Shown here piece by piece: positions 55,457 through 63,090 of a stretch of 64,000 nt of DNA. Below the pieces are notes generated by a model, which saw only the letters and a program-made list of their open reading frames with translations, was not told where the DNA came from and did no database searches. The stretch is from Roseibium algicola (lineage in GTDB: Bacteria; Pseudomonadota; Alphaproteobacteria; Rhizobiales; Stappiaceae): contig NZ_CP019632.1 of NCBI RefSeq assembly GCF_001999245.1, positions 1 to 64,000 of the forward strand, in the 5' to 3' direction. Both the position numbers and the translations under genes were made by a program. Within the stretch, counting starts at the first letter, position 1; each line of letters starts with the position of its first letter.

Positions 55457-55912
55457 TTAAAACTCCCCATCTACAACGATGATGGGTTCGCTCTTGTTCA
55501 TGCGAATATTCAAACCTGTCAGGCCGATTCCGATCAGGTCCGGGCCTTCGAAGTTGGTCAATTCAGGATCCATCACAGGCCGGTAAACCGTGATCAGCTC
55601 CGCGATCTCCTCGACGGTCATGCGAGGCTCGGCAATGTCTCCGTGCTCATCCCTGCCCACGATGACAAGGTTTCCGGCAAACGGATTTGGAAAGTCCTTG
55701 AGGCGAACGATTGTATGAAGACCGTCTGTCAGGCCGTTGTCGTCCACGAAGACATCGTGATTGTCATCGAGGCGGGCGACATCGAAAAAGCTGCACTTGA
55801 TGCGCTGTTTGACTTCCGCAATGTAGTTTGCCCGGCTTAGGGAGATATTGGCCATTGCCCCGAAAAAGGCATCGTAAAAATAGGCCGTGACGAACTCGGA
55901 TTTGTTGGTCAT
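55457..55912 (-). CDS. Hypothetical plasmid protein (151 aa)
   Basis: ATG 55912; the longer frame extends into GC-rich leader and is rejected. The product (TNKSEFVTAYFYDAFFGAMANISLSRANYIAEVKQRIKC..) is soluble with no recognised motif. Three bases before the methyltransferase start, so operonic. Confidence 0.65.
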   Translation of the reverse strand: MTNKSEFVTAYFYDAFFGAMANISLSRANYIAEVKQRIKCSFFDVARLDDNHDVFVDDNGLTDGLHTIVRLKDFPNPFAGNLVIVGRDEHGDIAEPRMTVEEIAELITVYRPVMDPELTNFEGPDLIGIGLTGLNIRMNKSEPIIVVDGEF

Positions 55913-55923
55913 AGAGCGATCCC

Positions 55924-56010
55924 TCAACCTGCGAGGCCGACACAGCAAGCGACCAGCCCGAAGCTGAACAGGCTCACGCTGACAAGCGCGCAGAATTCTT
56001 TGATAAACAT
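55924..56010 (-). CDS. 28-aa hydrophobic peptide
   Basis: ATG 56010 preceded by GGAG eight bases upstream; product begins MFIKEFCALVSVSLFSFG and continues LVACCVGLAG. A single membrane helix with three cysteines, 11 bases before the 151-aa gene. Short but with a good ribosome-binding site; may be a leader or membrane peptide. Confidence 0.45.
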   Translation of the reverse strand: MFIKEFCALVSVSLFSFGLVACCVGLAG

Positions 56011-56556
56011 CTATTTCTCTCCTTCTTCCCGTGGAACGCGGGTTCTGTCCCCGAAAGGGCAGGAGCCCGGCTCCTGCTCCTGAGACCTCGGCGGCGAGAG
56101 TGTGGGGGAGGGGGACAAGGGGAAAAAACGGAGGGGGATCGCCCACCGGGACGGCCAGGTGTGGATCCGCGGGCCCGGCCGGCACGCGGATCTGCGCCTG
56201 GTCCTGCACGAGGGAGCGACGCCGGCGTGCCGGCTGCGTGAGTGAGGAAGGATGGGGAGACCGATTTTTGCCCTTGGTGGGGGAGGGGGAGCGGCGTTTC
56301 CCCTCTCCCGGCAGGGGTGTGATGACCGCCTGCAGGGCGGCCTATTTGAGGATGGCAAGCGGAGTGCGCAGGGCGACGCCCGGAGGTGGGAGGATCGTCA
56401 CCGGATGGCCGAGACGGGCGCTTGCGCCTGGCTCGGGGAGCGCAGCGACTAGAGCCGTGCCCAAAGGGTGCCGCCCGAACCTATTTACTTAGTAGTATAA
56501 CGAGCCTAAGAACGGTTCTTCACTTACATTTAGGTAATTGGCGAAAAGGAATTCTT
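56011..56556. other. GC-rich non-coding leader region
   Basis: 546 bases with no convincing gene. Holds copy 2 of the 32-bp dispersed repeat (56354-56385) and stretches that resemble the leader at 43990-44230. The last 60 bases are AT-rich (TATTTACTTAGTAGTATAACG) and likely carry the mucR promoter. Confidence 0.45.
56354..56385. repeat. 32-bp dispersed repeat, copy 2
   Basis: Two mismatches relative to 44195-44226. Confidence 0.55.
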
Positions 56557-57009
56557 ATGTCCGAAGCTGCTCAAAACGACATCTCTCTTGAGCCTGATTT
56601 CGTTGATCTGACGGCGGACATAGTTTCGGCCTATGTGAGCAACAATACGGTCGCCTCGGGCGATCTGCCGGCGCTGATCGCAACCGTTCACGCGGCGCTG
56701 TCATCCACCGTTCAAGAAGCTTCGGAGCCTGTTGTTGAAGAGCTGAAACCTGCGGTTCCGATCAAAAAGTCCGTGACCAACGATCACATTATCTGCCTGG
56801 AAGACGGCAAGAAGTTCAAATCCCTGAAGCGGCATCTGCGGACCCACTACGACCTGACGCCGGAAGAGTATCGAGCAAAGTGGGACTTGCCGACGGACTA
56901 TCCGATGGTCGCGCCGAGTTATGCGGCTGCCCGATCCGAGCTTGCGAGAAAGATGGGCCTGGGCCAGAAGAGCGCACGGAAGACAAGAAAGCCCCGTTCC
57001 AAAACTTGA
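56557..57009 (+). CDS. MucR/Ros-family transcriptional regulator
   Basis: 150 aa. [76 protein letters not shown] order (segments only) is the MucR/Ros signature: single-Cys zinc-finger-like domain then a basic tail. Regulates exopolysaccharide, virulence or transfer genes in Rhizobiales; target here unknown. ATG 56557 after AAAAGGA. Confidence 0.93.
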   Translation: MSEAAQNDISLEPDFVDLTADIVSAYVSNNTVASGDLPALIATVHAALSSTVQEASEPVVEELKPAVPIKKSVTNDHIICLEDGKKFKSLKRHLRTHYDLTPEEYRAKWDLPTDYPMVAPSYAAARSELARKMGLGQKSARKTRKPRSKT

Positions 57010-57023
57010 GGATCCAAACGGCT

Positions 57024-57383
57024 TCAATCGCTGCCGGCTTCGGGTTCGCTGGCGCTGTCCCGCAAAACTCGAATTCCATGCCGCAACAGCGTCCGATCCT
57101 TGGGGCTGTCGATCATCACCGTTCGGAAAGCGTCGTGTCCAATTGATATCTTTTGCGTCGCAACCAAAAGCTCAAGTGGCTGTTTTCCTTCGCGGTCCCA
57201 GGTTTCGACCCGGAAATGTAAGCCTCGAACGAATGGGTCGGAGTCGGTAATGAGCATGCGATCGGCAACCAAAACGGCGGTTTCCGGGGAAAGCAGTACT
57301 GGTTTCTGTTTGCCGATAGCTTGTTCCAGGATCATGCGAGCAAGCTGATCGACGCTTGCCCACTTTCTGCGGTATTCAGCCAT
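57024..57383 (-). CDS. Hypothetical protein (119 aa)
   Basis: Soluble product (AEYRRKWASVDQLARMILEQAIGKQKPVLL..) with no recognised motif. Convergent to mucR, separated by 14 bases. Confidence 0.55.
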   Translation of the reverse strand: MAEYRRKWASVDQLARMILEQAIGKQKPVLLSPETAVLVADRMLITDSDPFVRGLHFRVETWDREGKQPLELLVATQKISIGHDAFRTVMIDSPKDRTLLRHGIRVLRDSASEPEAGSD

Positions 57384-57471
57384 TAATCAGTTGCTCGGTC
57401 GCGTGATGGATCGATCACATAGAATGTTCTCTTTTTGTTCCTGTGGCAATTCAAATTGTAGGCCGTCCCAT

Positions 57472-57705
57472 CTAGCTGTCGCTGCTCGTCAGGCCAGTCA
57501 GAGATTTGAGCTCCCTCGCAAGCGTTCGAAGTTCATCCTTATGGTCCCGGACCCATTCGAGAGTCCGGAGGGCGCATTTGAGCCGGAGAATGTGTTCCTC
57601 CTCCTCGCTGGCCATATGGCCGCGCAGGCTCGAAAACCGTTGTTCGCGCTTTTCAAGAACATCGCGGATTTCATCGATCTGGGCGTAAATGGACCGTTCC
57701 GGCAC
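57472..57705 (-). CDS. Hypothetical coiled-coil protein (77 aa)
   Basis: Highly charged helix (RSIYAQIDEIRDVLEKREQRFSSLRGHMASEEEEHILR..). The pattern is typical of small rhizobial plasmid proteins of unknown role. An overlapping ORF in another frame is less plausible. Confidence 0.6.
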   Translation of the reverse strand: MPERSIYAQIDEIRDVLEKREQRFSSLRGHMASEEEEHILRLKCALRTLEWVRDHKDELRTLARELKSLTGLTSSDS

Positions 57706-57719
57706 GACAGCTCCTCCAA

Positions 57720-58148
57720 TTATCGTTCTCGTTGAACGAATTGGAGCCGCTTGGCGCGGATCGCCTCGGCGAGCTTTTTCAGGATTTGCCCGACAAAGGC
57801 GTGGCTGAATTTTCCATAGGATATCGTCAGCGGGTCATAGCTGATCGGTTCGACATGAAAAGATCCGGGCAGAATGTCCGTATTGGCCTCATCGAGGAGG
57901 ATCCAGCAGGGGGCGTCACCCTTGAGTTTCAGGCGTTTGCGTTCGGTTTCCGGAACGCGCAAGCACAAGCGGCCGACGCCGGGATCTTTCGTTGTGAGGG
58001 GAAACAAAACCACGTCGCCGCTCTTGGACGTCAATGGAACGACAACGCATGCCGGCCTTGCCTTTCGGCCTTGTTCCTCGCCTTTTGCGTTTTCTCTTGA
58101 CCAAAGGAAGCTATAGGAGATGACAAGACCGGTTTCCGGATCAATCAT
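57720..58148 (-). CDS. PemK/MazF-like putative toxin
   Basis: 142 aa from ATG 58148 (an in-frame ATG at 58169 lies deeper in the antitoxin gene). RKARPACVVVPLTSKSGDVVLFPLTTK recalls the first strands of PemK/MazF-type toxins, but the rest is divergent. Overlaps a Phd-like antitoxin gene, the main support for a toxin role. Confidence 0.5.
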   Translation of the reverse strand: MIDPETGLVISYSFLWSRENAKGEEQGRKARPACVVVPLTSKSGDVVLFPLTTKDPGVGRLCLRVPETERKRLKLKGDAPCWILLDEANTDILPGSFHVEPISYDPLTISYGKFSHAFVGQILKKLAEAIRAKRLQFVQRER

Positions 58149-58395
58149 CTGTGCCTGTTCCTTGCTCATATTGGTCTGCCAAGGCCAGAAGCCCGTCCTC
58201 GACGTCGGCAGGCATCGTCTCCAGCGTCACGGCTTTGCGGGGATCCTTGGTGCCCTGCAAACGCTCATAATCTTCGAATGCCATGAGAACGAATCTCGGT
58301 TTGCGGTGATGGGTGATGCAGACGGGTTCCCGCCTGGCTGCATCAGTTACGTCGCCGACGTGTTTGTTGAGATCGGCGGTCGTGAAAGTTCGCAT
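58141..58395 (-). CDS. Phd/YefM-like antitoxin
   Basis: 84 aa: RTFTTADLNKHVGDVTDAARREPVCITHHRKPRFVLMAFEDYERL is a Phd/YefM N-terminal domain; the C-terminus is acidic. ATG 58395 follows GGGAG. Pairs with the PemK-like gene. The AT-rich upstream 58396-58450 has ATCCA/TGGAT half-sites usable as operator. Confidence 0.85.
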   Translation of the reverse strand: MRTFTTADLNKHVGDVTDAARREPVCITHHRKPRFVLMAFEDYERLQGTKDPRKAVTLETMPADVEDGLLALADQYEQGTGTDD

Positions 58396-58559
58396 CGGAA
58401 ACTCCCTTAAAATCCAAATTTTATTGATAATATGGATATTCTGGAATTTCAAGATGTGAGGCACAGTCGTGCAGATATGAATCAGCTCTATGTTTGAGGG
58501 CATGGCGTTGATTTCCCGCCAGACAACGCCATACCGGTACAACACTGAAGCACAGGGCG

Positions 58560-58593
58560 GAAACAAAAAGCCTCCGGGCGTTCCGGAGGCTTA
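58560..58593 (-). terminator. Intrinsic terminator, minus strand
   Basis: On the minus strand AAGCCTCCGG, loop AACGC, CCGGAGGCTT is followed by TTTGTTTCC. It ends minus-strand transcription from the gene at 58785-59066 before the Phd/PemK pair. Confidence 0.8.
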
Positions 58594-58730
58594 GCGGGGA
58601 CTGATGATTTTTCGAGGAAAATCAGGCTTTATTGTTGTGTTGATTGTCGTCCAGACAACTTAAGAATGGCTTTAAGGCCATTCGTCAGAGCAGGGAAGAA
58701 AGCCCGCACGGGCTTGCCGCTAAACAGAAC

Positions 58731-58763
58731 CGATTGCCGGCCGCTCGATGCGGCTGGCAATCG
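58731..58763. repeat. CGCTCGATGCG-type hairpin (14-bp stem)
   Basis: CGATTGCCGGCCGC pairs with GCGGCTGGCAATCG (one G-T wobble) around loop TCGAT. Third member of the hairpin group at 43593 and 53894. The surrounding 58594-58784 holds nothing else. Confidence 0.6.
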
Positions 58764-58784
58764 GCCCCCGCCGCGCCGACCTGG

Positions 58785-59066
58785 TTAGTGGCGCCAATTA
58801 CGACGGCCATATTTGCGCCCGTCGATGATGATGCGGTCCTGCTGATCGATGGGCGTTCGGGCGTGGCAGAGGACTCCGGCTTCATCAAGGCGGTAAACGA
58901 CGCAATCGGAATCCCCGAGTGCATAGACCACAAAGCACCACGGGCCTTTCCCGTCTTCGCGATCCTGAAACCATCCGTTCATGTTCCGGCACTGCCAACG
59001 CCCGGCCCACCATGTGGCTCCGGGCTGTCCTTTGTCTGTGCGCTGGAAGAGTTCAAGCTGAAGCAT
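58785..59066 (-). CDS. Hypothetical protein (93 aa)
   Basis: Trp/Cys-containing soluble product (LQLELFQRTDKGQPGATWWAGRWQCRNMNGWFQDR..). No family recognised. Has its own terminator at 58560-58593. Confidence 0.5.
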   Translation of the reverse strand: MLQLELFQRTDKGQPGATWWAGRWQCRNMNGWFQDREDGKGPWCFVVYALGDSDCVVYRLDEAGVLCHARTPIDQQDRIIIDGRKYGRRNWRH

Positions 59067-59141
59067 GATCCTGTCCCGTGAGCTTTCGTTGGAAAGGGAA
59101 GCCGGTCGCGGGAGGAGAGGCCCGCGACCGGCGACGGCTGA

Positions 59142-59276
59142 TTATTCAGCCGCCACGGGAAGAGTTTCGACGTTGCCCATGTCGTCGTCGGTTTGCTGCT
59201 CATGTGTGGGCATGCCGCAGCGGATCGGTTCGGGCAGCCAATCCTTATCTTTGAGGGCTTTCTGGGCGAAGGCTGG
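59142..59276 (-). pseudogene. C-terminal fragment of a ParB-like plasmid protein
   Basis: Minus strand reads FAQKALKDKDWLPEPIRCG and ends VETLPVAAE-stop, about 42 codons, resembling the tail of ParB-like proteins on rhizobial plasmids. The rest of the gene is replaced by the trb duplication starting at 59274. Confidence 0.55.
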
Positions 59277-59278
59277 AC

Positions 59279-59674
59279 ATGCAGCGGCTTTTGAAATCGA
59301 CCATGCGCTTGCGTCCCGACAGGATCATTGTCGGCGAAGTCCGCGATGGCGCAGCGCTGACGCTGCTCAAGGCATGGAACACGGGCCACCCGGGCGGCAT
59401 CGCCACGGTTCACTCCGACAATGCCTTCACCGCACTGACGCGCCTTGAACAGTTGATCGCGGAAGTCTCTCAGCAGCCAATGCCCCAAGTCATCGCGGAA
59501 GCGGTTGACCTCATTGTCTCGATCGAGCGCTCCCCCGAACACGGGCGCATCGTTCGGGACATCGTAACTGTGTCCGGCTTTCGGGACGGCACGTATGACG
59601 TTCGCTCAGCCGTTGCATCTCAGTTCCTCAACAAAAATTCCAACGACAGACAAGGGACTCTTCATGTCGCGTAA
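59279..59674 (+). pseudogene. Truncated trbB (C-terminal third)
   Basis: 131 codons from an internal ATG, starting [21 protein letters not shown] and ending RQGTLHVA like the intact trbB. It lacks the Walker A region, so it cannot be an ATPase. Confidence 0.9.
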
Positions 59675-60023
59675 TTTTGTATTTCTTCTCTTTCTCGCCG
59701 GTGCAGGACCGTACCTAATTGAACCAGCCTTTGCCTCTGGTGGTGGTTCGCTTCCCTGGGAAGGTCCGCTTCAACAGATCCAGGCCTCCATCAACGGTCC
59801 TGTCGCTGGCGCCGTTGGCCTGATCGCGGTTGCGATCGCCGGCGCAATGTTGATCTTCGGCGGCGAACTTAACGACTTTGCCCGTCGTCTCGCCTACGTC
59901 GTTCTAGTTCTCGGCGTGCTGCTCGGCGCGTCCACCATCGTCGGCCTGTTCGGATCCTCCGGCGCCTCCATCGGAATTGCTCCGGAAGGGAACACGGCAA
60001 TCGTGGAACCGGCTCGTGACTGA
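59664..60023 (+). CDS. trbC: Second copy of pilin TrbC
   Basis: 119 aa. Mature core is almost identical to the first copy; the leader ([20 protein letters not shown]) and C-terminal [12 protein letters not shown] differ. Intact, but in an incomplete operon with no own promoter evident. Confidence 0.85.
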   Translation: MSRNFVFLLFLAGAGPYLIEPAFASGGGSLPWEGPLQQIQASINGPVAGAVGLIAVAIAGAMLIFGGELNDFARRLAYVVLVLGVLLGASTIVGLFGSSGASIGIAPEGNTAIVEPARD

Positions 60024-60312
60024 TGCGCCGGGCCTCAACAGAGCGCGGGTTCACCGCGCTCTTTCACGCCCGACACTGTTGTTCGGAGCAGACCGGGAGC
60101 TGGTGCTCGTGACCGGTCTTGCCTCGGTCATTCTGATTTTCGTGATCCTGAAGCCCTATGCCGCTGTGCTCGGCGTGGCGATCTGGATCGTGGTCGTTGG
60201 CGTGCTGCGGATGATGGCCAAGGCAGACCCTCTGATGCGCGCTGTCTATCTGCGGCACGTCAAATACCGCGCCTACTACCGGCCGACATCCACGCCCTGG
60301 CGGAAATACTGA
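60016..60312 (+). CDS. trbD: Second copy of TrbD
   Basis: 98 aa, GTG start overlapping the trbC copy; differs from the first TrbD at only a few residues (for example R to L and R to K near the C-terminus). Intact. Confidence 0.85.
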   Translation: MTDAPGLNRARVHRALSRPTLLFGADRELVLVTGLASVILIFVILKPYAAVLGVAIWIVVVGVLRMMAKADPLMRAVYLRHVKYRAYYRPTSTPWRKY

Positions 60313-60314
60313 AC

Positions 60315-60836
60315 ATGGTTGCCCTCAAAAGATTCCGGCACGTCGCGCCATCCTTTTCCGACCTGCTCCCTTATGCCTTCATTCTGCTCGCCGGCATGGC
60401 AATTGCCGAAATGCGCGGTGCGGTTATAACGGGTCGCAACGGCCTGCTCTGGGGCGTTGCAGGGTTTGTCGCGTTCCACTTCGCGCCCGGATTCAGCCTA
60501 GCTCCCGAAGTGCCCGGCGTCGCGGCGGCGGATGTTTTTGCCCGGCAGATTTGGTGGTGGGCCACCGTCCTTACCGCAGGCGCCGGATTGTGGCTGATCG
60601 CATTCGGCCGTAACTGGGTGGCCTGGGGCGCAGCAGCAATGCTGCTGCTGGCACCACACGTGATCGGCGCGCCAGAGCCGGACACCTTCACCGGCCCAGT
60701 TCCGACCGAGATCGGGGCAATGTTTGCCAGCCGTGCCTTTGGCGTCGGAATGGCAGCCTGGCTTCTGCTTGGTTGTTTTGCAGGTTTTTTCTGGCAGCGC
60801 GAGAGGGCGAGGGTCGGCGCAACGCAGGCGGCCTGA
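60315..60836 (+). CDS. In-frame chimera: TrbE N-terminus fused to truncated CbtA
   Basis: 173 aa. Residues 1-21 (MVALKRFRHVAPSFSDLLPYA) are TrbE; from about 22 the sequence (GLLWGVAGFVAFHFAPGFSLAPEVPGV; WWWATVLTAGAGLWLIAFG; HVIGAPEPD) is the C-terminal part of the cobalt transporter subunit CbtA, with four membrane segments. The CbtA N-terminus and the usual small cbtB gene are missing. Could be expressed as a hybrid, but probably non-functional as a transporter. Confidence 0.8.
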   Translation: MVALKRFRHVAPSFSDLLPYAFILLAGMAIAEMRGAVITGRNGLLWGVAGFVAFHFAPGFSLAPEVPGVAAADVFARQIWWWATVLTAGAGLWLIAFGRNWVAWGAAAMLLLAPHVIGAPEPDTFTGPVPTEIGAMFASRAFGVGMAAWLLLGCFAGFFWQRERARVGATQAA

Positions 60837-60858
60837 TCCGGAATCTAAATCATAACCG

Positions 60859-60895
60859 ACCGGGCGAAACATCTCGTTTTGCCCGGTTTCTTTTT
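60859..60895 (+). terminator. Intrinsic terminator after the chimera
   Basis: ACCGGGCGAAAC (60859-60870) pairs with GTTTTGCCCGGT (60876-60887; one G-T pair), then TTCTTTTT. Confidence 0.85.
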
Positions 60896-60913
60896 AAGGA
60901 AACCTGAAACCCC

Positions 60914-61438
60914 ATGGAACGCTCTCTCGCACTCTTCGCCATCGGGCTGGTCTTTGGCGGAGGCATCGGCTTTGTTGTTGCCGCAAGCAATGGTGTCGCA
61001 CTTGACGGTCACGACCACTCATCAGCCAGCGATCACCAGATGCAGACCACATCAGTGCAGCTCAGAACTAATCATTCCGGCCAAACCGCTGGCCACGACC
61101 ACAACAGGACCACCTCAGTACCTGGCGGTCCCGATGCACCGTCCTTGAAAATCAGTGTCTCGCAGGATCCGGTTAGCGGCTACAATCTCCATATCATGAC
61201 AGAAAATTTCACCTTTGCGCCCGAGCGGGCTGGCTTGGATCATGTGTTGGGCGAGGGCCATGCTCACGTATATGTAAATGGCGTGAAAGTCGCGCGGCAC
61301 TACAGTGCATGGCTCCACCTGCCGACTCTTCCAAAAGGTGATGCGACGGTTGAGGTTACGCTCAATTCCAACGATCACCGCATGCTTGCTGTCGAGACGG
61401 AACCGCTCAAGGCTGCGGTAACTGTGAACGTGAAATAG
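60914..61438 (+). CDS. His-rich membrane-anchored metal-binding protein
   Basis: 174 aa. N-terminal membrane helix, a His/Ser-rich linker (HDHSSASDHQM, NHSGQTAGHDH) and a C-terminal beta domain (FAPERAGLDHVLGEGHAHVYVNGVKVARHYSAWLH). It follows cbtA, so cobalt or nickel binding is plausible. ATG 60914 after AAGGAAACC. Confidence 0.68.
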   Translation: MERSLALFAIGLVFGGGIGFVVAASNGVALDGHDHSSASDHQMQTTSVQLRTNHSGQTAGHDHNRTTSVPGGPDAPSLKISVSQDPVSGYNLHIMTENFTFAPERAGLDHVLGEGHAHVYVNGVKVARHYSAWLHLPTLPKGDATVEVTLNSNDHRMLAVETEPLKAAVTVNVK

Positions 61439-61440
61439 GC

Positions 61441-61767
61441 TTATAGCGCCGGAATGCGCGCTCTGAGGCAGAACCGGAGACGTCCACATGGTCGGGCGTC
61501 TTCGATCCAGCCTTTGTCCGCTGCCAGAAAGTTTCCGGCCGTCGAGACGATATCGGCAATGTCGTCCGGAAAGATAACACCGGAAAAAAGGTATGCCGCT
61601 CTACCAACTCCCTGAAACGCAACCGTAATTGGCTGCTCGCAGGCCCCCATGCATTCAATCTGTGTAACTTCCATTGCCATTCCTGCCTCGTTCAATGATC
61701 GACGCAATGCATCCAGATCTGGCGGAGGGTCGCTTTTGCATGTACTGCAAACGATAATACGGTTCAT
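61441..61767 (-). CDS. DUF1636 (2Fe-2S/metal-binding) protein
   Basis: 108 aa. IIVCSTCKSDPP at the N-terminus and IECMGACEQPITVAFQG later give the four-cysteine DUF1636 pattern. These genes accompany cobalt transport and cobalamin loci. Convergent with the His-rich protein, three bases apart. Confidence 0.82.
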   Translation of the reverse strand: MNRIIVCSTCKSDPPPDLDALRRSLNEAGMAMEVTQIECMGACEQPITVAFQGVGRAAYLFSGVIFPDDIADIVSTAGNFLAADKGWIEDARPCGRLRFCLRARIPAL

Positions 61768-61912
61768 TCGGTCACCTTTGCCGGCAGTGGTGGCACAGCA
61801 CTGCGAAAGCGTACAAAGCAACACATTTTTTGTCATTCGGATTAAGTCGTATTGTGTTCGACAAATTTATTCTTCCAATTGAGAAATCACTTGAATCTAT
61901 AGTGGCTAGAGG

Positions 61913-62305
61913 GTGTATACGCCTGACGAATTAAGAAATCCGACTCAGGCACATCTTTTGGCCAAATCGCAATCTCGTAAATACCCGGCTACAGGTAACG
62001 GCTATAAGTTTGCCCATTCTGCTGACCTCGACGGGCCTGCGCGCGCGCTCTGGCTATTGTTCCATGATCCGGCCTATGTATCCAAAAGTTGCCTGCCGGA
62101 AGCAACTGCTCTGAAAGTAGCAGTTAGGGATGACTGTCAAGTTCCTACAGACGATCTAGCGACTAAGCGTCATCACTGGCCTCATTTTGCTCTGGAACAG
62201 CACGACCAAAAGATCTTCAGAACCATAATCTCAATGCTAGCAAGGCTGGCAATAGTACTTGAGCCAAATCTGCCGGCCTCATCTCTGAAGGTTTCCCGCA
62301 AATGA
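61913..62305 (+). CDS. Uncertain ORF upstream of DsbA-like gene
   Basis: 130 codons from GTG; polar product not resembling any family. It overlaps the next start by four bases, which hints at coupling, but codon use is unremarkable and no RBS is clear. May be a degraded gene. Confidence 0.3.
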   Translation: MYTPDELRNPTQAHLLAKSQSRKYPATGNGYKFAHSADLDGPARALWLLFHDPAYVSKSCLPEATALKVAVRDDCQVPTDDLATKRHHWPHFALEQHDQKIFRTIISMLARLAIVLEPNLPASSLKVSRK

Positions 62306-62955
62306 ACAACAAATCAATTGTTCTCTCAGTGGCTGTATTTGGGCTGATACTGCTCAGCGTTGCGGCCTGGTTTTTCGTTCGTCCGATGTTTATGAGAGCA
62401 GCGATTCCAACCGAACAGACACTGGCGGTGTTGAGGCCTCATTCGCCCATTATTGGGCCTGAGGACGCACCTGTTACTATCGTCGAGTTTTTTGATCCTA
62501 CTTGCGAAGCCTGTCGCAAGATTTATCCGGTTGTTAGGGATATCATGGCTGAGTATGGCGATACAGTGCGCCTGGCGATTCGCTACGTGGCCTTTGAAGG
62601 CAAGGGATCAGTGGAAGCGATCCGAGTACTGGAAGTTGCGCGGAAACAAGGGGTGTTTCAACCCGTGTTAGAGGCACTTTTGCGCGACCAGAAAAGATGG
62701 GCCAAAGACGGAGCGCCAGAACAAGAACTCATCATTCAGATATCAACGGAGGCCGGCCTCGATCCAGAAGCTGCGCGAACTCAGATGCTGGAACCCATTA
62801 TAGCTGCAACGATTAACCAGGACCGCGCCGATGCTGAAGTCTTAGGCGTAACCCAGACGCCCACGTTTTTCGTTAACGGCCGGTCCGTCAATTCGTTTGG
62901 CGAGGCGGAACTGAGGGCTTTGGTGAACGAAGAGGTGGCCGCTTCGCGGAAGTAA
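62302..62955 (+). CDS. DsbA-family thiol oxidoreductase
   Basis: 217 aa, membrane-anchored N-terminus, thioredoxin-type active site FFDPTCEACRK and cis-proline TQTPTFFVNG. The CEAC dipeptide is unusual and hydrophilic relative to the CPHC/CPYC of classical DsbA. Confidence 0.88.
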   Translation: MNNKSIVLSVAVFGLILLSVAAWFFVRPMFMRAAIPTEQTLAVLRPHSPIIGPEDAPVTIVEFFDPTCEACRKIYPVVRDIMAEYGDTVRLAIRYVAFEGKGSVEAIRVLEVARKQGVFQPVLEALLRDQKRWAKDGAPEQELIIQISTEAGLDPEAARTQMLEPIIAATINQDRADAEVLGVTQTPTFFVNGRSVNSFGEAELRALVNEEVAASRK

Positions 62956-62964
62956 CCAACAGCA

Positions 62965-62998
62965 AACAGGGAACAGGGAACAGGGAACAGGGAACAGG
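62965..62998. repeat. AACAGGG tandem repeat
   Basis: Four full copies of the 7-mer AACAGGG plus a partial fifth, ten bases after the DsbA-like stop. Seven-base units keep no reading frame, so it is non-coding. Confidence 0.9.
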
Positions 62999-63090
62999 AT
63001 CTGTTTGAGGGGCGATGGCAATCTAATGGCATCGCGCTGCACAAACGAATTTGATCCGCAGATTAGTTGCCTAACATCGGACAGATTGCA

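Larger units (their letters stand above)
59274..60377 (+). repeat. 1.1-kb direct repeat, copy 2
   Basis: Partial second trb segment, in the same orientation as 704-1807. It interrupts a ParB-like gene on its left and a cbtA gene on its right, which marks it as a recombination junction. Confidence 0.93.
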
